DNA from: Polydactylus sextarius
Lineage: Eukaryota > Chordata > Actinopteri > Polynemidae
Assembly (NCBI GenBank): GCA_016801845.1
Contig: CM028927.1
Coordinates: 13,550,501-13,614,500 of the forward strand
Direction of reading: 5' to 3'
DNA length: 64,000 bases
Position numbers and translations under genes: made by a program. The notes below the pieces were generated by a model that made no database searches, was not told where the DNA came from, and was given only the letters and a program-made list of their open reading frames with translations. Shown piece by piece: positions 26,695 through 39,700 of the stretch. Numbering within the stretch: position 1 is the stretch's first letter; every line of letters begins with the position of its first letter.

Positions 26695-29340
26695 CTACAG
26701 AATAATGGCTGTGAGAACAGATGTGCGGTTTAGAAACACTGGCTAATGTGCACGTGTGTGTACATAAAGCTGGTTTCCTGTTCTAAAACAATTACAGAAG
26801 AACAGAAAACTAGATGAGGTCTTGAATAGTTTTCCCATTTTGTACATAGTTTTAAGAGACATTCTTTGGTACAATGGTGGTTCAAACTAAATGTTAACAT
26901 GTTCACAAAGACAATGGTGAGACGTTGGCTGATGTTTAGCAGGTAGTGTTTACCCTGTTGTCTGTCTACTATTTGCTAATTAGCAAAGTGGTGCTCGTAG
27001 GAATTGTGCGTTACATTCACATCCATAGTCCAAAAAAAGTGGTCCAAAGTTGAAAGTCAAGAAAACATAGGCGCTCTCAGGAAAGGCCTGCTCTTTTTGA
27101 GTAGACAGAAAATGAACACTACTGTTACGTATAACTGACCTAATGTGAAACAAGTAAGACAGAGCTACTTTAAACAGTAAAAGTTCTCAATTGATGCAAG
27201 TGGCAGTCATGTTGAATTCTTCTGTTGGGGTTGGTGCAGTTTGCTCCAGCTTTCGCAGTCGGAAATCCAACATCAGGGGACGTTCCTGTTCAAATTTCCG
27301 ACTAGGAACCTGAAAATTCCAACTTACGAGCACAACTTGACACACACCATTAAAAACAAAGCTTAAAAACCAATACCAACAGTTATACATGGGTAAATGT
27401 GCAGACTACTTGTCATTTGCTGTATGAAAAGCTCAATCGAGGCCTCTTAAAAAATCATTGCCGTCTGTTACACATATATGAAATAACAGCAGGCTGTTGG
27501 TCGTTCTCAGTGTATAAATAAGGATTCAGTTATTAAACCCATCAGGTGACACCATAGTGGAATTCATTATTTCAGACACCCCTGTGTGTGTCTGTAAATC
27601 TCCAATTGCATCCATAAAAATGGATCCTTCTCATGATCCGTGTGCTTTGCTTTACAATAAGACAAACACTAGCCTGCAGCTGTTGGCAGCACTTGTCTGA
27701 AACCTTTGTGTGTGTGTGTGTGTGTGTGCGTGTTAGGTGTAGGCCTTGACTTGCTGCATGCACACCTTTTGTGTGCTGCAGCAGCCATAATATTCCTCAC
27801 AGGAAATTGAATAGGTAACATAATGCTCTCATATGTTCCCTTTGTATAAGTCCCATGGTTTTCTAGAAGTGCTGTTTTAGGATGTGTGTTTTCTGACAAA
27901 AGACTGTTATCGGTAGCGTCTCGAGGGTCTGAGTGAAGCACACAAGCATGCCAGAGAGAATTCCTGCATGTGGCCCTTTATACGCAGCTGCCAATCAAAA
28001 GCTGTGCCCTTCATGCATGTTAGCCTCATGTCGTATGCAGATTCCTTTTGTGGTTTTGATGTCATCTGTGTGTGTACGTGTGCATGCATGGGTAAGAGAG
28101 GAAGAGATCAGATAAAGCACACGCTTTAAGAGGAACTTTCTGATTTATAGGAGCTTATTGAGGAGGAAATAGGCGTCATAGTCCAGTGGCTGTAATAAAC
28201 GAACAGACCTCCCCTGCACCGCCCAGCATCAAAAAGAACGACCAGCACCAACACGCACACACACACATTTCGCACACAGGCATACACAGCTGCAAACACA
28301 CACACTCTTTGTCTCTATCTCTCTTGCCCACTTATTTAGCTCACGGTGTGATCCGCGGCAACAAATGTCGAAGATATGCACAGTGTGGGAGGGAAAGAGA
28401 AGAAGGCTGAGAGAAAGAGGCCGAGTTTAAATTCAGTCCAGCGGGGGTGAAGGGAGGAAGAGGAGAGAGAGGACAGAGGAGTGGAGGAGTGAGGGGTGTG
28501 CTTGGCAGCGTTGGCTTGACTTTCAGGGGAATTCCTGTAACCCACCACACCTCTCAGCTGCCTTCATTACAACTGATTGATAGTTTTTTTGGTGACATAG
28601 AAACTACCAGGAGTTTGCTTGTTTGTGTGTGTGTGTGCGTGCGCGACCTTGGCCTATTAAGGCTGGAGGAGTTTGGAGAGACGGTTTGTTAGAAAGATTA
28701 CACAGTTTGAACAGTAGATTGCACTGCAGCGGCTACATGTGAAAAACAAACTGTGCTGTATCTCAACTTGTCAAGAGTGTGACCAAGGTCAATTTAGTTG
28801 AATCCGGACAGATGTTTCCCTCATTAGCCTTATTTGGAGGGATGTTTAGTTGTGTTGTGATAAAGTGTCACGTCTCAGCTGCAAGATTTGTGAATGAACG
28901 GTGTGAATTAGGCCAATTTGATAGATGTGGAAGAGAGCATAACAATGTGACACACAAAGAAACGGAGACTGACTTTTTCTTTGTCCAAACTAAACTCCCA
29001 AAAAAAAAAAACAAAAAGGGATGAAAAACAAAAGACAGACCCACATTTCTTATCTACCTGTCAAACTAAGATGGCCACAGTAACATAAGCCTGTGTTATT
29101 GTCGCTCTCTGCCTGGCCAGTGTTTTGCTTGAAATTGGATGCTGCCTGTCCCCCACAATGGTGGTGACTTGGCCTCAGACACACACACACACACACACTC
29201 TCACAGACACTCTCACACATATCCTGCCTCCTGTCTTTTTTTGTTCCCATGCACGTCTTTTGTTTTGTTCAATTCACCTGAGATTCCCCCAAAATAATGA
29301 GTTGGCGTATCTGTCCAGGGAAGCACAGCAAGTTTCAGCG

Positions 29341-29405
<65 letters not shown>

Positions 29406-29604
29406 CTTCTTTGTTGATTGGCAAACAGCCATATCTCCCACAAAGCTCATCAAAACCCCTGAAGAGGGAGCTGTTGTTTTACTTGTATCTCCCAGAAATT
29501 CCCTCGTGGGGTAAATCCCAACTCTCCCTTGTCTTAAATTTTTAACTCTATTAGTTTATAATTTGTGTAATTTCCAACATATGGTCATTGTTTTTCAAAT
29601 AGGC

Positions 29605-29666
<62 letters not shown>

Positions 29667-29798
29667 CATATTAAATTGCCCCTAGGTACGAGTGCGAATG
29701 GTTGTTCGTCTATAAGTGGCCCTGCAATGAGCTGGCGACAGTCCAGGGTGTACTGTGCCTTCGCCCGTAAGCTGGGATAGGCTGTGTATATATACATA

Positions 29799-29850
<52 letters not shown>

Positions 29851-29873
29851 TATACACACACACACACACATAT

Positions 29874-29927
<54 letters not shown>

Positions 29928-30709
29928 GCACACAAAAACAATTAAGATCGCTAATCCAAAACATATTAGATTAGATTAATCAGTCAAAAATAATCATTAG
30001 CAGCAGACCTAATAGTCTTATCTTTTTTATTTATCTGTCTGTTTTTAATTAAAAAGCTATTTTCCTAATTGCCAGTGAGATCGTTTCAACATGCAACTGA
30101 GTCCATGTTTTCACAAAAAGAAGAATGTGCAACATTACACTGTTTTGTTACCTTATGAAATAAAAGGTGATAAGAGGTAAAAACATAGTTTAAATTCACT
30201 GTTACTGGAAGTTGTGAATCCGATGCAGATGATGTTACCTGAACAGAATATATGAGTTCAAGAGTCATTAGAGTTCTTCAGGTCATTTATAAAACTTTGA
30301 CACGTCTTTAAAGACTTAAACATTAACAGCGTCGACAGTAATTTGTTTGTGTGAATCCACGGAGATAAACTTATTTTTCCATTTATGAATCGCCAGCAGC
30401 AAGATAAAATTACACTGCTCCATTTCATGTTATCTACATTAATAAACAAATTCTTTACTTTCTCACTAGTTTTCATGTTGATGAAAACACATCGTCCATG
30501 ATAATGATCCCTTTAGAAAGCCTTGGGGCTTAGATACAGAAAGTTGTTTTATTGCAAGGTGGTGAAGTAAGAATATTAAAACACACACACACACACAAAA
30601 CATATGAAACACATTTATCAGAATTCACTTAACAATCCATTAACCATCCTACCACATACTCCTGTGTGTGTGTCACATGTCTTGTGTTTTATCATGCGTG
30701 GTCTGTCTC

Positions 30710-30743
<34 letters not shown>

Positions 30744-33700
30744 GTGAGTGTGTGTTAATTATAGCCATAATAAGCACTTGGACGGAAACTAACTTTGATA
30801 AGACCACTAATGACAAATGCAATTTGGGAAATTCCCCTTCCCTCTCTCCCCCTCTCTCTGTCTCTCTCTTTCTCTCCGTCTCATACATAACATCTTAATT
30901 ATTGTTCCTCCTAATGTGTTTTTCTGAGATTTACTCTTTCATATTTCAAGATAGTAAAAAAAAAGTCTGTCATTGTTGCCATGGAGATAATATCTATAGT
31001 CACATGATGGCCTCCCAAGGTGACCAGGAAGTGTTTTTTTTTTTTTTTTGCGATGTATGGTGGGGGGTTACAGCCGTAAGTGGCAGTTGTGTGTGCAGCT
31101 TTATTTCTTGATTTATGTCGAGGCTGTAATGACATCATATTCAACAGTCGAGAGGGTAATAAATTAGACATCAGCTAATGGAAGAAGAGGCTTTCTCTTT
31201 GTTAGCCAACGCTCTCTCTTCTTTTCTTCTCTTCTCTTCATTTTGCCTGTGAGTGAAAACAAACTTAATGGCTCTGGCAGTAATTCTGAAACATTTATCC
31301 ACAAGAGTCTGTGAGTTTAACCACAGTGCAAAGTGAATTGTTATTCCTTTGTATTCACAGAGCTAAAACTAAAACTAAATGAGTTTAACCGTGAACAGAA
31401 ACACTTTTTTTATTTACAACTCTTGTTTCAGTATCATTTCTAGGTCACATTATCCAGCTTGTATTAGCTGCTATAGATTCAATTAAATAAACAGGAACAA
31501 ATAACAGGATCTTCATCAAGAAGTATTGTTCTGTAGGGAAAACAACCACAGAGACTAAAATTTTCTTAAATCAAAGACGTATTTGTTACGTTTGTGAAAA
31601 GTGACAAATGCTTTAAGTGTAATTGTTTTGTTTTTTTTTTATAACTGTCCACACTTAACCCTGTGTCCGAGCGTTAGTGTTATGACCCGTGATTATAAAC
31701 ATAATTCTTCAAAAGTCTGTTTTCACTCAGAAGCATATTGGAAATCCCCCCCACCCCCCCAACCTCTTTCAGCTTTTTTGACTTGTAGTTGCTAACATCA
31801 GCCCTCACGAGGCCTGAGCAGCCAAAAATAAGTTCATGACTGCATCTGGAGACACTCAAGGCCGTTTTATTCAACAGCTCCGCCAACAGAAAGACGTGTG
31901 TGGTGGATATCAGGCGTTCGTGATGCTCTAAGCAGCGAAAAAAAAAAAAAACACTTAACTTTACCAATCAACATTTACTTGATTATCGACGACGTTTATT
32001 TTCTGACAGGCTACTTCTTTCTGTTTGAGATTTTCAAATTAAGATAAATAAAAAAAAAAAAAAAAAAAAAACATAGATTTGTCTAGACTCAAATTAAAGT
32101 GCGATTGGAAATTTTCTCATTAAATCTAATTTGAATCATCGTTGAGCAGCTTTGTCATGTTAACGTCTTCTGTGTTCGTTTTTTTTTTTTATCTCTAGAT
32201 TTGCTTAAGCTCAGTCAACTTAGATGGAGCGTATCTGAGCCTGAAAACTATTCTAAAAATAAATATCGGGAGTCACGTCTGGGCTTTGACGGGGCCATTC
32301 AACAGGTTTCACACTGTTAATCTTAAGCTTCTCCTCTGTTGTTTTTTTTCCTGTACAATATGTTTCGGGTCGTGTCCTATTTGGAGTATAAATTGTTGCT
32401 CCAGTGAAAGGAGCGGTGGTGGTTATTACACGTCTCCTGTTTCTTAGCTTAACTGAACAGTTCAGAATTAAAAGAATAAGATCCTAATTGATTTTAACTT
32501 TGATCATTAACATCACAAATATTTTTTAAAAAAGTGAGATGAGTAAACTCTTTGTTGGGGACTTTGGACATGGTTGTTTAGAACAGGATGCTGCACAAAA
32601 TTTTAAATGTCATGGAAAACATCTCATATCCCTAAACATCCCCTCCACCATCTGCTGGTCAAACAGCAGAGTCTTTCACTCACACGCTCCCTCAGCTCTG
32701 CTGTGACAAGAATCAGTACAGGAAGTCGATCTTTCCAACAATCTTCACTCTTCATCTTAGTCTTTAGTAGTTTGAATCATGGACTTGTCTATGCTCTAGT
32801 CTCTATATTATTTTCTTTCTAATTTAATTAGTCTGTTTAGTTATTTTTGCACAATTAACCTTTAATCGCTGCGTTTGTTATTTACCTGTCTACTTGTTTT
32901 TGTGTTCCTGTCAGTCCTCTGCCATGTCACTATTAAGAAGGTGTTTATCTGTACTAGAAGACTAGTAAGGGGTTGTTAATTTCAACAGCTTGTTGCCATC
33001 AATGCCTGTCTACCAATTAAGATACAACATAACCTGTTATTTGATCTCAGCGACTAGAAAAACCTGCTGATGGCTGATGTCATTTTTTTTTTTCAAGGCA
33101 GCTGGAGGTTTCATCATTGTAACAGAATCTTTGATCATTTTGCTTCTACACACCATCAAAGTATAGCTCATTCAGGGTGAAAACACACACACACACATAC
33201 ACACTGCTTACTGCGTTAACAGTGAGCATGTACCACAGGTATACTGTCAGTAATAAAGATATTGAGGTCTCTTTGATCACACAGATTGTCTCTCCGTCTC
33301 TCTGAGGAATGCATGAGAGTGGATTAAGATGCTCGTCTTGTAGTGTGTGTTTCTCTGCTCCAATTACAACAGACAAATGTCTGTCGGTTACAGTCGTGTG
33401 TGAGCTGATGTTTGTTATACAAGACCCACATCAGTGAAGAAGACACACAAATGATTGTGTTCTGGCGCTACGTGTCCAACCACTTTAAGCTTCTCATTTT
33501 AAAGTGGATATTTATGGGAAAGGGTTGTAGCTTTTCTCGATGTTAGAGGATGTTATTTAAAGTTGTCGTCTTTGTATTTTGTGTGTTTACAGACGGTCAG
33601 AGGAGGAAGTGGACATGGACAAGGTGACGGCCGCCATGGTACTGACCAGTCTCTCCACCAGCCCACTGGTCAGGAGTCCACCCGTCAAAGTCAGCGGTGA

Positions 33701-36700
33701 GTGTCACAAATGAGAAATAACTGACGAAGTGGAAATATCTTTATTATATATGTTTGTTCCTTTATGATTTATTCTTTCACACATTCAAATGAGCGTTTGG
33801 CTTTGATGTATCTCAAAGCAGAGATAGGTAGAAGCCATTTAAAGTCATTTACATGTTCTGTTGCACACAACGCAATCACTCATCAGGTCATGACGGTTTT
33901 CTCGTGAAGCTTCGGTTGATAAATTACAGACACCTGCTGTGCCGTCATCACCGAATTCTGCAAAATCCAGCAGGAAAAAAAAAAAAAAGAAATCACCATG
34001 AGTTTGGATTTCTGCCACTCGAGGCGGTGGCAGGAACCCAAAGTGCCCGCGTAACTGCAATCACATGCAACCACTTAGTGTGTCTAACCAACCAGCTGTC
34101 CATTCAACCAGGCGGACATGCAGCCAACTCTCCACCACGAACCACCACACACGTGTTATCGCAGTCACGCACACGCACACACCAGTGTGGTCAGATGTTA
34201 ATTGATCATGCGTACATGCACAAAGTGGAATTTAAAAACCAGCTGTACAGTTTTATCATGATGTAGTCGTACACAAGTCACACCCCCCAACACATGTTTC
34301 ATGAAACGGATCATACAATGTGCATCTACTTCAGTACACACATTAGATTCTCATGAATAGTGCACATTCACAGTCTCAAACCAAGCTCAGTGTCACAGAT
34401 TTTCTCACATTTTAACATCTAATATATCAACGGGAACTAAATATAAGAGTTTAGGAGCTGTCTGTACCACAAAATAAAAAACACATATCAGCAGTTTTCT
34501 TTTGGTTGGCGAGCCGCTTCCTCTTATGTAAGAGATTGGGCTGAACATGCTGTGCTGTGGCAATAGCATCTACAAATATGACTGGAGTTATCACCTAATT
34601 TAATTGTTTTGTCTTAAAAGAGGTTGCTGGTTTGAAAAAATAAGGTTAAATATGGACAAAAATGTTCTCTCTCTCTCAACCGTCCCTCAACCTTCTTCAT
34701 TCACCTCCGTCTCCTCAGAGGGTCTCAGTGGTTCGTGGAAGGACAACGGTTCAGTAGGACCCTTCACCCCATCCAGCAACAGCTCGTCGGGCGGCTACTG
34801 GAGCTGGTCCGCCCCCAGCGACCAGTCCAACCCTTCCACGCCTTCTCCACCGCTCTCCGCCGACAGCTTCAAGCCCTTTCGAGTTCCCAGTCTGGGCGGA
34901 GTGGGACCGGGCCCTGCGGGGCCTGAAGACCCCAGTCTGGACGAACAGGACGGCAGCAGCCTGCTCTTTGATGAGCCCATCCCTCGCAAGCGCAAGGTGA
35001 ACACGCACAACTGACTTTTTCCGTTCGCACCATCTTCTAAACCTCTCCTACCCCTGTGGATTAACCTCTACTGCTCTCAAACATCATGTATGTTATGTTT
35101 TAACAGACACACAATGTAGTTACTCTTCAAGTTACTCTAGCTAATTATTTGGTTGTTCCATTCCCTGTCAACTTGACCATGAAAACACTGCCTACAATTA
35201 AAACGAGTGATTTCATAGTGGGTTTGAAGCTGCACAGTTGTTTTTGAAGTAACTGCTGGACCATGTCTGAGCAGTCCACATTTTGAAAGCCCTGTTTTTT
35301 TTTCTCTCTCTGTATTGAAGCTACCGGCTGGTGTTTTCAGTCAGTGATTTAGAAAAGATTTGTTTTTGAAAATGAAAAATGCAGTGGGAATAATGGCTCA
35401 GTATAAATGAAGGCCAAAGAGTAGAAAAACAATTCATTTTCCAGAGTTTGCATTCTTGTTACGGACAAGGTCTGAGTGGCTTTCAAAATAATAAACCTCG
35501 AAAGATTTATTTGTAAAAAGCTATTTCCTCTGCGGCAAGTTCCAAATAAATTGCCACAGTCACTACTTCACATTTTCATACTTGAGGAAATTAATATTTT
35601 ACTGTTGTCATGACCTTATGTGCCCTCAAAATAGTTAGAAACACTGTCTTATTTTATGTGGAGCTGTTATGGATTAACATGTTTAAGTGGTTTTAAAAGA
35701 GACAATGACAGCAGTTGTTCTTACAACAAGCAGAGCTCGTCTGTCAGATGTACAGGAGCTGATTGTTTCTCTTCTCCAACACACTGTGATATAAACCAGT
35801 GAGGTCATGGAGGGAGTTTAGACTCTGTCTGAGTGATAGGCAGCCTTATTTCTGTACTCACTGACAGCTCGTCACATCCACAGCAATTTTTTTTTTTTTT
35901 CAGATGTATATTGCTTCGCCCTCTCTCCTTCTATCTTTGTCTCCTCCTTATCAGTGCTAGTTAGATGTTTGTTGTCAGTATCATCCATCTCTCTCTCTCT
36001 CTCTTATTCTTCACCTCTTCTTTTTCTCGCGCTCTCTGGTGTTGTCTCCCTCCCCTCAGTCTGTTTTTATATGTTGTGTGTGTGTGTGTGTCCTGTCTCA
36101 GACATTTGCCCTTTAATAATTATTTTTCAGTCTTTTTCAGCCTCTCCGCAACCACAGTAATGATTTTAATACCCACTACAGCAAACATAAAGCTGCCAGC
36201 TTCAAAAAAAAAAAAAAAATCAATAAAGGCTCCTGCGTGAGCTACACACCAGCACACACAGCGCTGGATTAATTGGGGAATTATCGCAAAGAATTGCAGG
36301 AAGAACGAGAGGGAAGCATTAGGAGGAAAAGAAGAAAAGAAAGGAAGTTGATGGATGAAGAATTAAAAGGGGGAACAAACAGGAATCACAGGGAAAAGGA
36401 AGTGGGAACGCAGCTTGGACGGAGACTAAATAGTTTCTCTAAAATGAAAACATGACCCCACACACACACACACACGCTACAGCATATGTTGCTCATGAGA
36501 TTATCTATATGCTTCTTATGTTCTCTCGCTTCTCTCTTGGCAAGACAATACCATTTGGACCTCCCTATTTAATTAACTGTGAAATACCTCTTTAAAGACA
36601 CTAACACACACTCACACTCTTACACACCACACACAGCATGCTTTTGTTACCAAAAGACCAAACAATGCACAGGGAACAGATGATTGTTGTGTGTGCCTGC

Positions 36701-39700
36701 GCTTCAGAGGAGGAAACTTAAAAAAAAAACATCTTGTCAAAATTAAATCAGCCCCCACAACAATAGTTTGATAGACAGGCCCATAAGACTCTTTATAATG
36801 ACTCAGACGGGGGAGTGTGAGGACACAAGAGAAAAGCTCCGGGGGCTCTTTCACTTCATGAAAAACAATGTACAGTCTCTCTAGGAGGCCAGTAGTTTAA
36901 TTACAGTAGACGGTTAAAAGATACATGAGCAACGCTCACATCTAAAGTAAAATTTACTGTTTCAGCCGTTGGTTCAAAGCGTGTTCAGAGCAGCTCCACA
37001 CGGAGATGTTACAGTAAAACTGTACGACCATTTAGCACATTTAACATGAAGGAGAAAAGGGTGTGAGGTTTTTTTTTTTTTTTTTTCTCTGGGATGTTGA
37101 ATACATTTTTAGCTGAAGCGATGATGTTTTATAGCACTGGTGGAAGATTAACCATGTAAATCTACCACACCCCACTATTATTTATTCATTAAAACACTGC
37201 CGGCTTTAAATTCACAACAGATTTACAGTTAATTAATTCATGTAAATGTGGTTTTATACCAATGAATAACACCATAAAAATAAAGGCTAATAATGACTTT
37301 AGTTAACAATATACAGCAACATGAAAATTAAAGATTGATTTTATAAGCATAATGATTCTTGAGAGTTGTGACGAGGACCGCAGGAGTGTTTTAAATCTGA
37401 AATAAGTATTTTATGTCTATTAATGAGACATTAACATTTGATTGAAATGGTAACGTTGACTTTAATGGGCATAATTTTTATTGTACTTACTGTCACCGTT
37501 CTGTTCAGCAGCCTTAATCCTTATAGACTTAATTAATGAAAATATGTGCTTTTAATGTACTTTTAGACATCATGGAGAGAAATACCATAGCTATAACAGC
37601 TTAGCTGAGTTGAATGAGGAGATGAGGAAGTTTATCTGTAGCATCAGAGATGGTGGTGACAGATAAGAAAGGTCACATCCTCAAACATGTGAAGTTCACT
37701 CACACAATCACACAAGAAAGAACAGACAAAGACGACATGGAAATGTAAGCGAGCTCCTGTGTTTTCTGACCGTAGCCGCTGTCTGTTGTGTTTCTCCTGC
37801 AGAACTCCATGAAGGTGATGTTCAAGTGCCTGTGGAAGAACTGTGGCAAAGTGCTGAGCACAGCTGCCGGCATCCAGAGACACATCCGCACCATCCACCT
37901 GGGGTAAAACACCACACACAGACAGAAACACAATAAAAACGTTGGCTACAGTCGACTGAAACCATCAGAATGATGATTGATGGATTTTATATTATATATA
38001 TGATAGCTCACATGTTTATACTGACATTCAGTCAAACTAAAGGCCTCTTCTTGTCTGTGTTTCTGTCTCCGTCCATCATCTCTCTCTCTCTCTCTCTGTT
38101 TCCAGGCGTAGCTGTGACTCAGACTGCAGCGACGGCGAGGAGGACTTCTACTACACGGAGATCAAGCTCAACACAGACTCGGTGGCCGACGGGCTCAGCA
38201 GCCTGTCCCCCGTGTCGCCCTCCGTCCTCTCTCCTCCTCCTCCTCCCCCCTCCCCCCTCCCCTCTCTCTGCCAGCCGTCGGACTCTCAGAGACCCTCGCA
38301 GCTGTCCGACACCAAGGAGCCTCACGCCGGCGGCACCACCCCACTCAGCCGCTCGGCGCCCAGCGCTCTCTACCTCATCCACACGGACCACGCCTACCAG
38401 GTGAGCGCACACACACACTGATTAAGATTAATGCACAACACACGCTCAAACTCAACATGATGATAAAAGATCAATGCGCTCTCACGATCAATATACACAC
38501 CGCAGCACACTTATCCTTCCATCCATTATCTGTACCACTTATAGGGTTGTCAGGAGGTGGAGGTGGAGGTGGACGTGGTGTTGGAAGGGTGGGTGGGGGG
38601 TTTATCTACAAACAAATGCACATATTGTCTCTCACACTGTTTTTCTTCATCGCCTTGATTATGTGTCACAATGTTTACAAAAAAAACTAATCATGTCACA
38701 GCGACTTGTGGCCCCTCGCTCCCATCAGCAGCTGTGTGAACAGTTGTGGTTTATTAACACACAGTGGCTTGTTTGTATAATTAATAGCAATTAAATGAAT
38801 TATTACATTTAATTAAAGTGTGTGTGTGTGTGTGTATTTTGTAAAGTCTTTACAAAATCATTAATTAAAACAACTTAAGTTGTACTTTTGTTATATATAT
38901 ATATACACACAAAGTTGGACAAGTGGGACAGGACTTCAATATCATATTTATTTCTGTTTCAACTGTTTGACTGACTTTCGTGTCCAGGCCACGGCTCCGG
39001 TGTCCATCCCGTCCAGCAGCAGCAACTCGGCCGGCTCAGCCTCCACCAGCTTCACTCCCACCAACAGCTCCAGCTTTAGCATCTCCTGGCAGTCACCACC
39101 CGTCACCTTCACCGGGAACTCGGTGAGAAAACTGCTTTCTGTTTTCCTCCGCCTCTTTTCCTCTCAGTCGCTCTTTTTGGATTCTCATGATCTCGACCGT
39201 GTCTTCCAACTCTCGCTCTGCAGGTGTCTCCCAGTAAAAGCCAGGGGTTTGGTGAACAGCGCTCCCAAACCATCGCCATCCTCTCGTCACCTCCCAGAGC
39301 CACCACTGCCCTCAGGCACGGCAACTTAAAGCATCTGCTTAGATTAAACTGCAAGAAGAGAAAATCTCCAAAATCTCAGTTTAATGATGAACTTTTTAAG
39401 ACATTTGAAACGTTGGACACATCAAATAACAGCCAGAAACTTTTTTTTAAATCTGAGATGTTTATTAAACCAGATTTTTTTTATTATACAGTTATAGTTA
39501 CATTATACAGATACAGTTGGCTATGAGGGGTTAATATTTTGCTTTATTTACTGTTTATTTGATGCAAGTTACATAACGTATTCTTCCTGTTCCTCCTCAG
39601 TCGGAAGGTGCGCGGCGAGGGGAAGAAGTGCCGTAAGGTGTACGGGATGGAGAACCGCGACATGTGGTGCACCGCCTGCCGCTGGAAAAAAGCCTGTCAG

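Larger units (their letters stand above)
7176..33592 (+). other. znf704: znf704 intron 2 (about 26.4 kb), largest in the window
   Basis: A phase-2 intron taking up about 40 percent of the window. It contains many microsatellites (listed separately where long) and two fragments of one dispersed repeat (about 21.5 and 29.7 kb). Long stretches of low-repeat, TAAT-rich DNA (about 10.5-10.75, 11.7-12.4, 13.9-15.1, 15.65-15.8, 25.0-25.2 and 30.75-31.15 kb) look like candidate conserved non-coding elements. The many short open frames here are mostly microsatellite- or pyrimidine-derived (Ser/Leu/Pro- or Cys/Val-rich), and none shows a domain or matching splice context. No RNA gene was recognised. 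Confidence 0.7.

Noticed and set aside
29609..29979. Tyr-Ile repeat proteins on both strands
   Set aside because: They are direct translations of the AT/TA microsatellite cluster.
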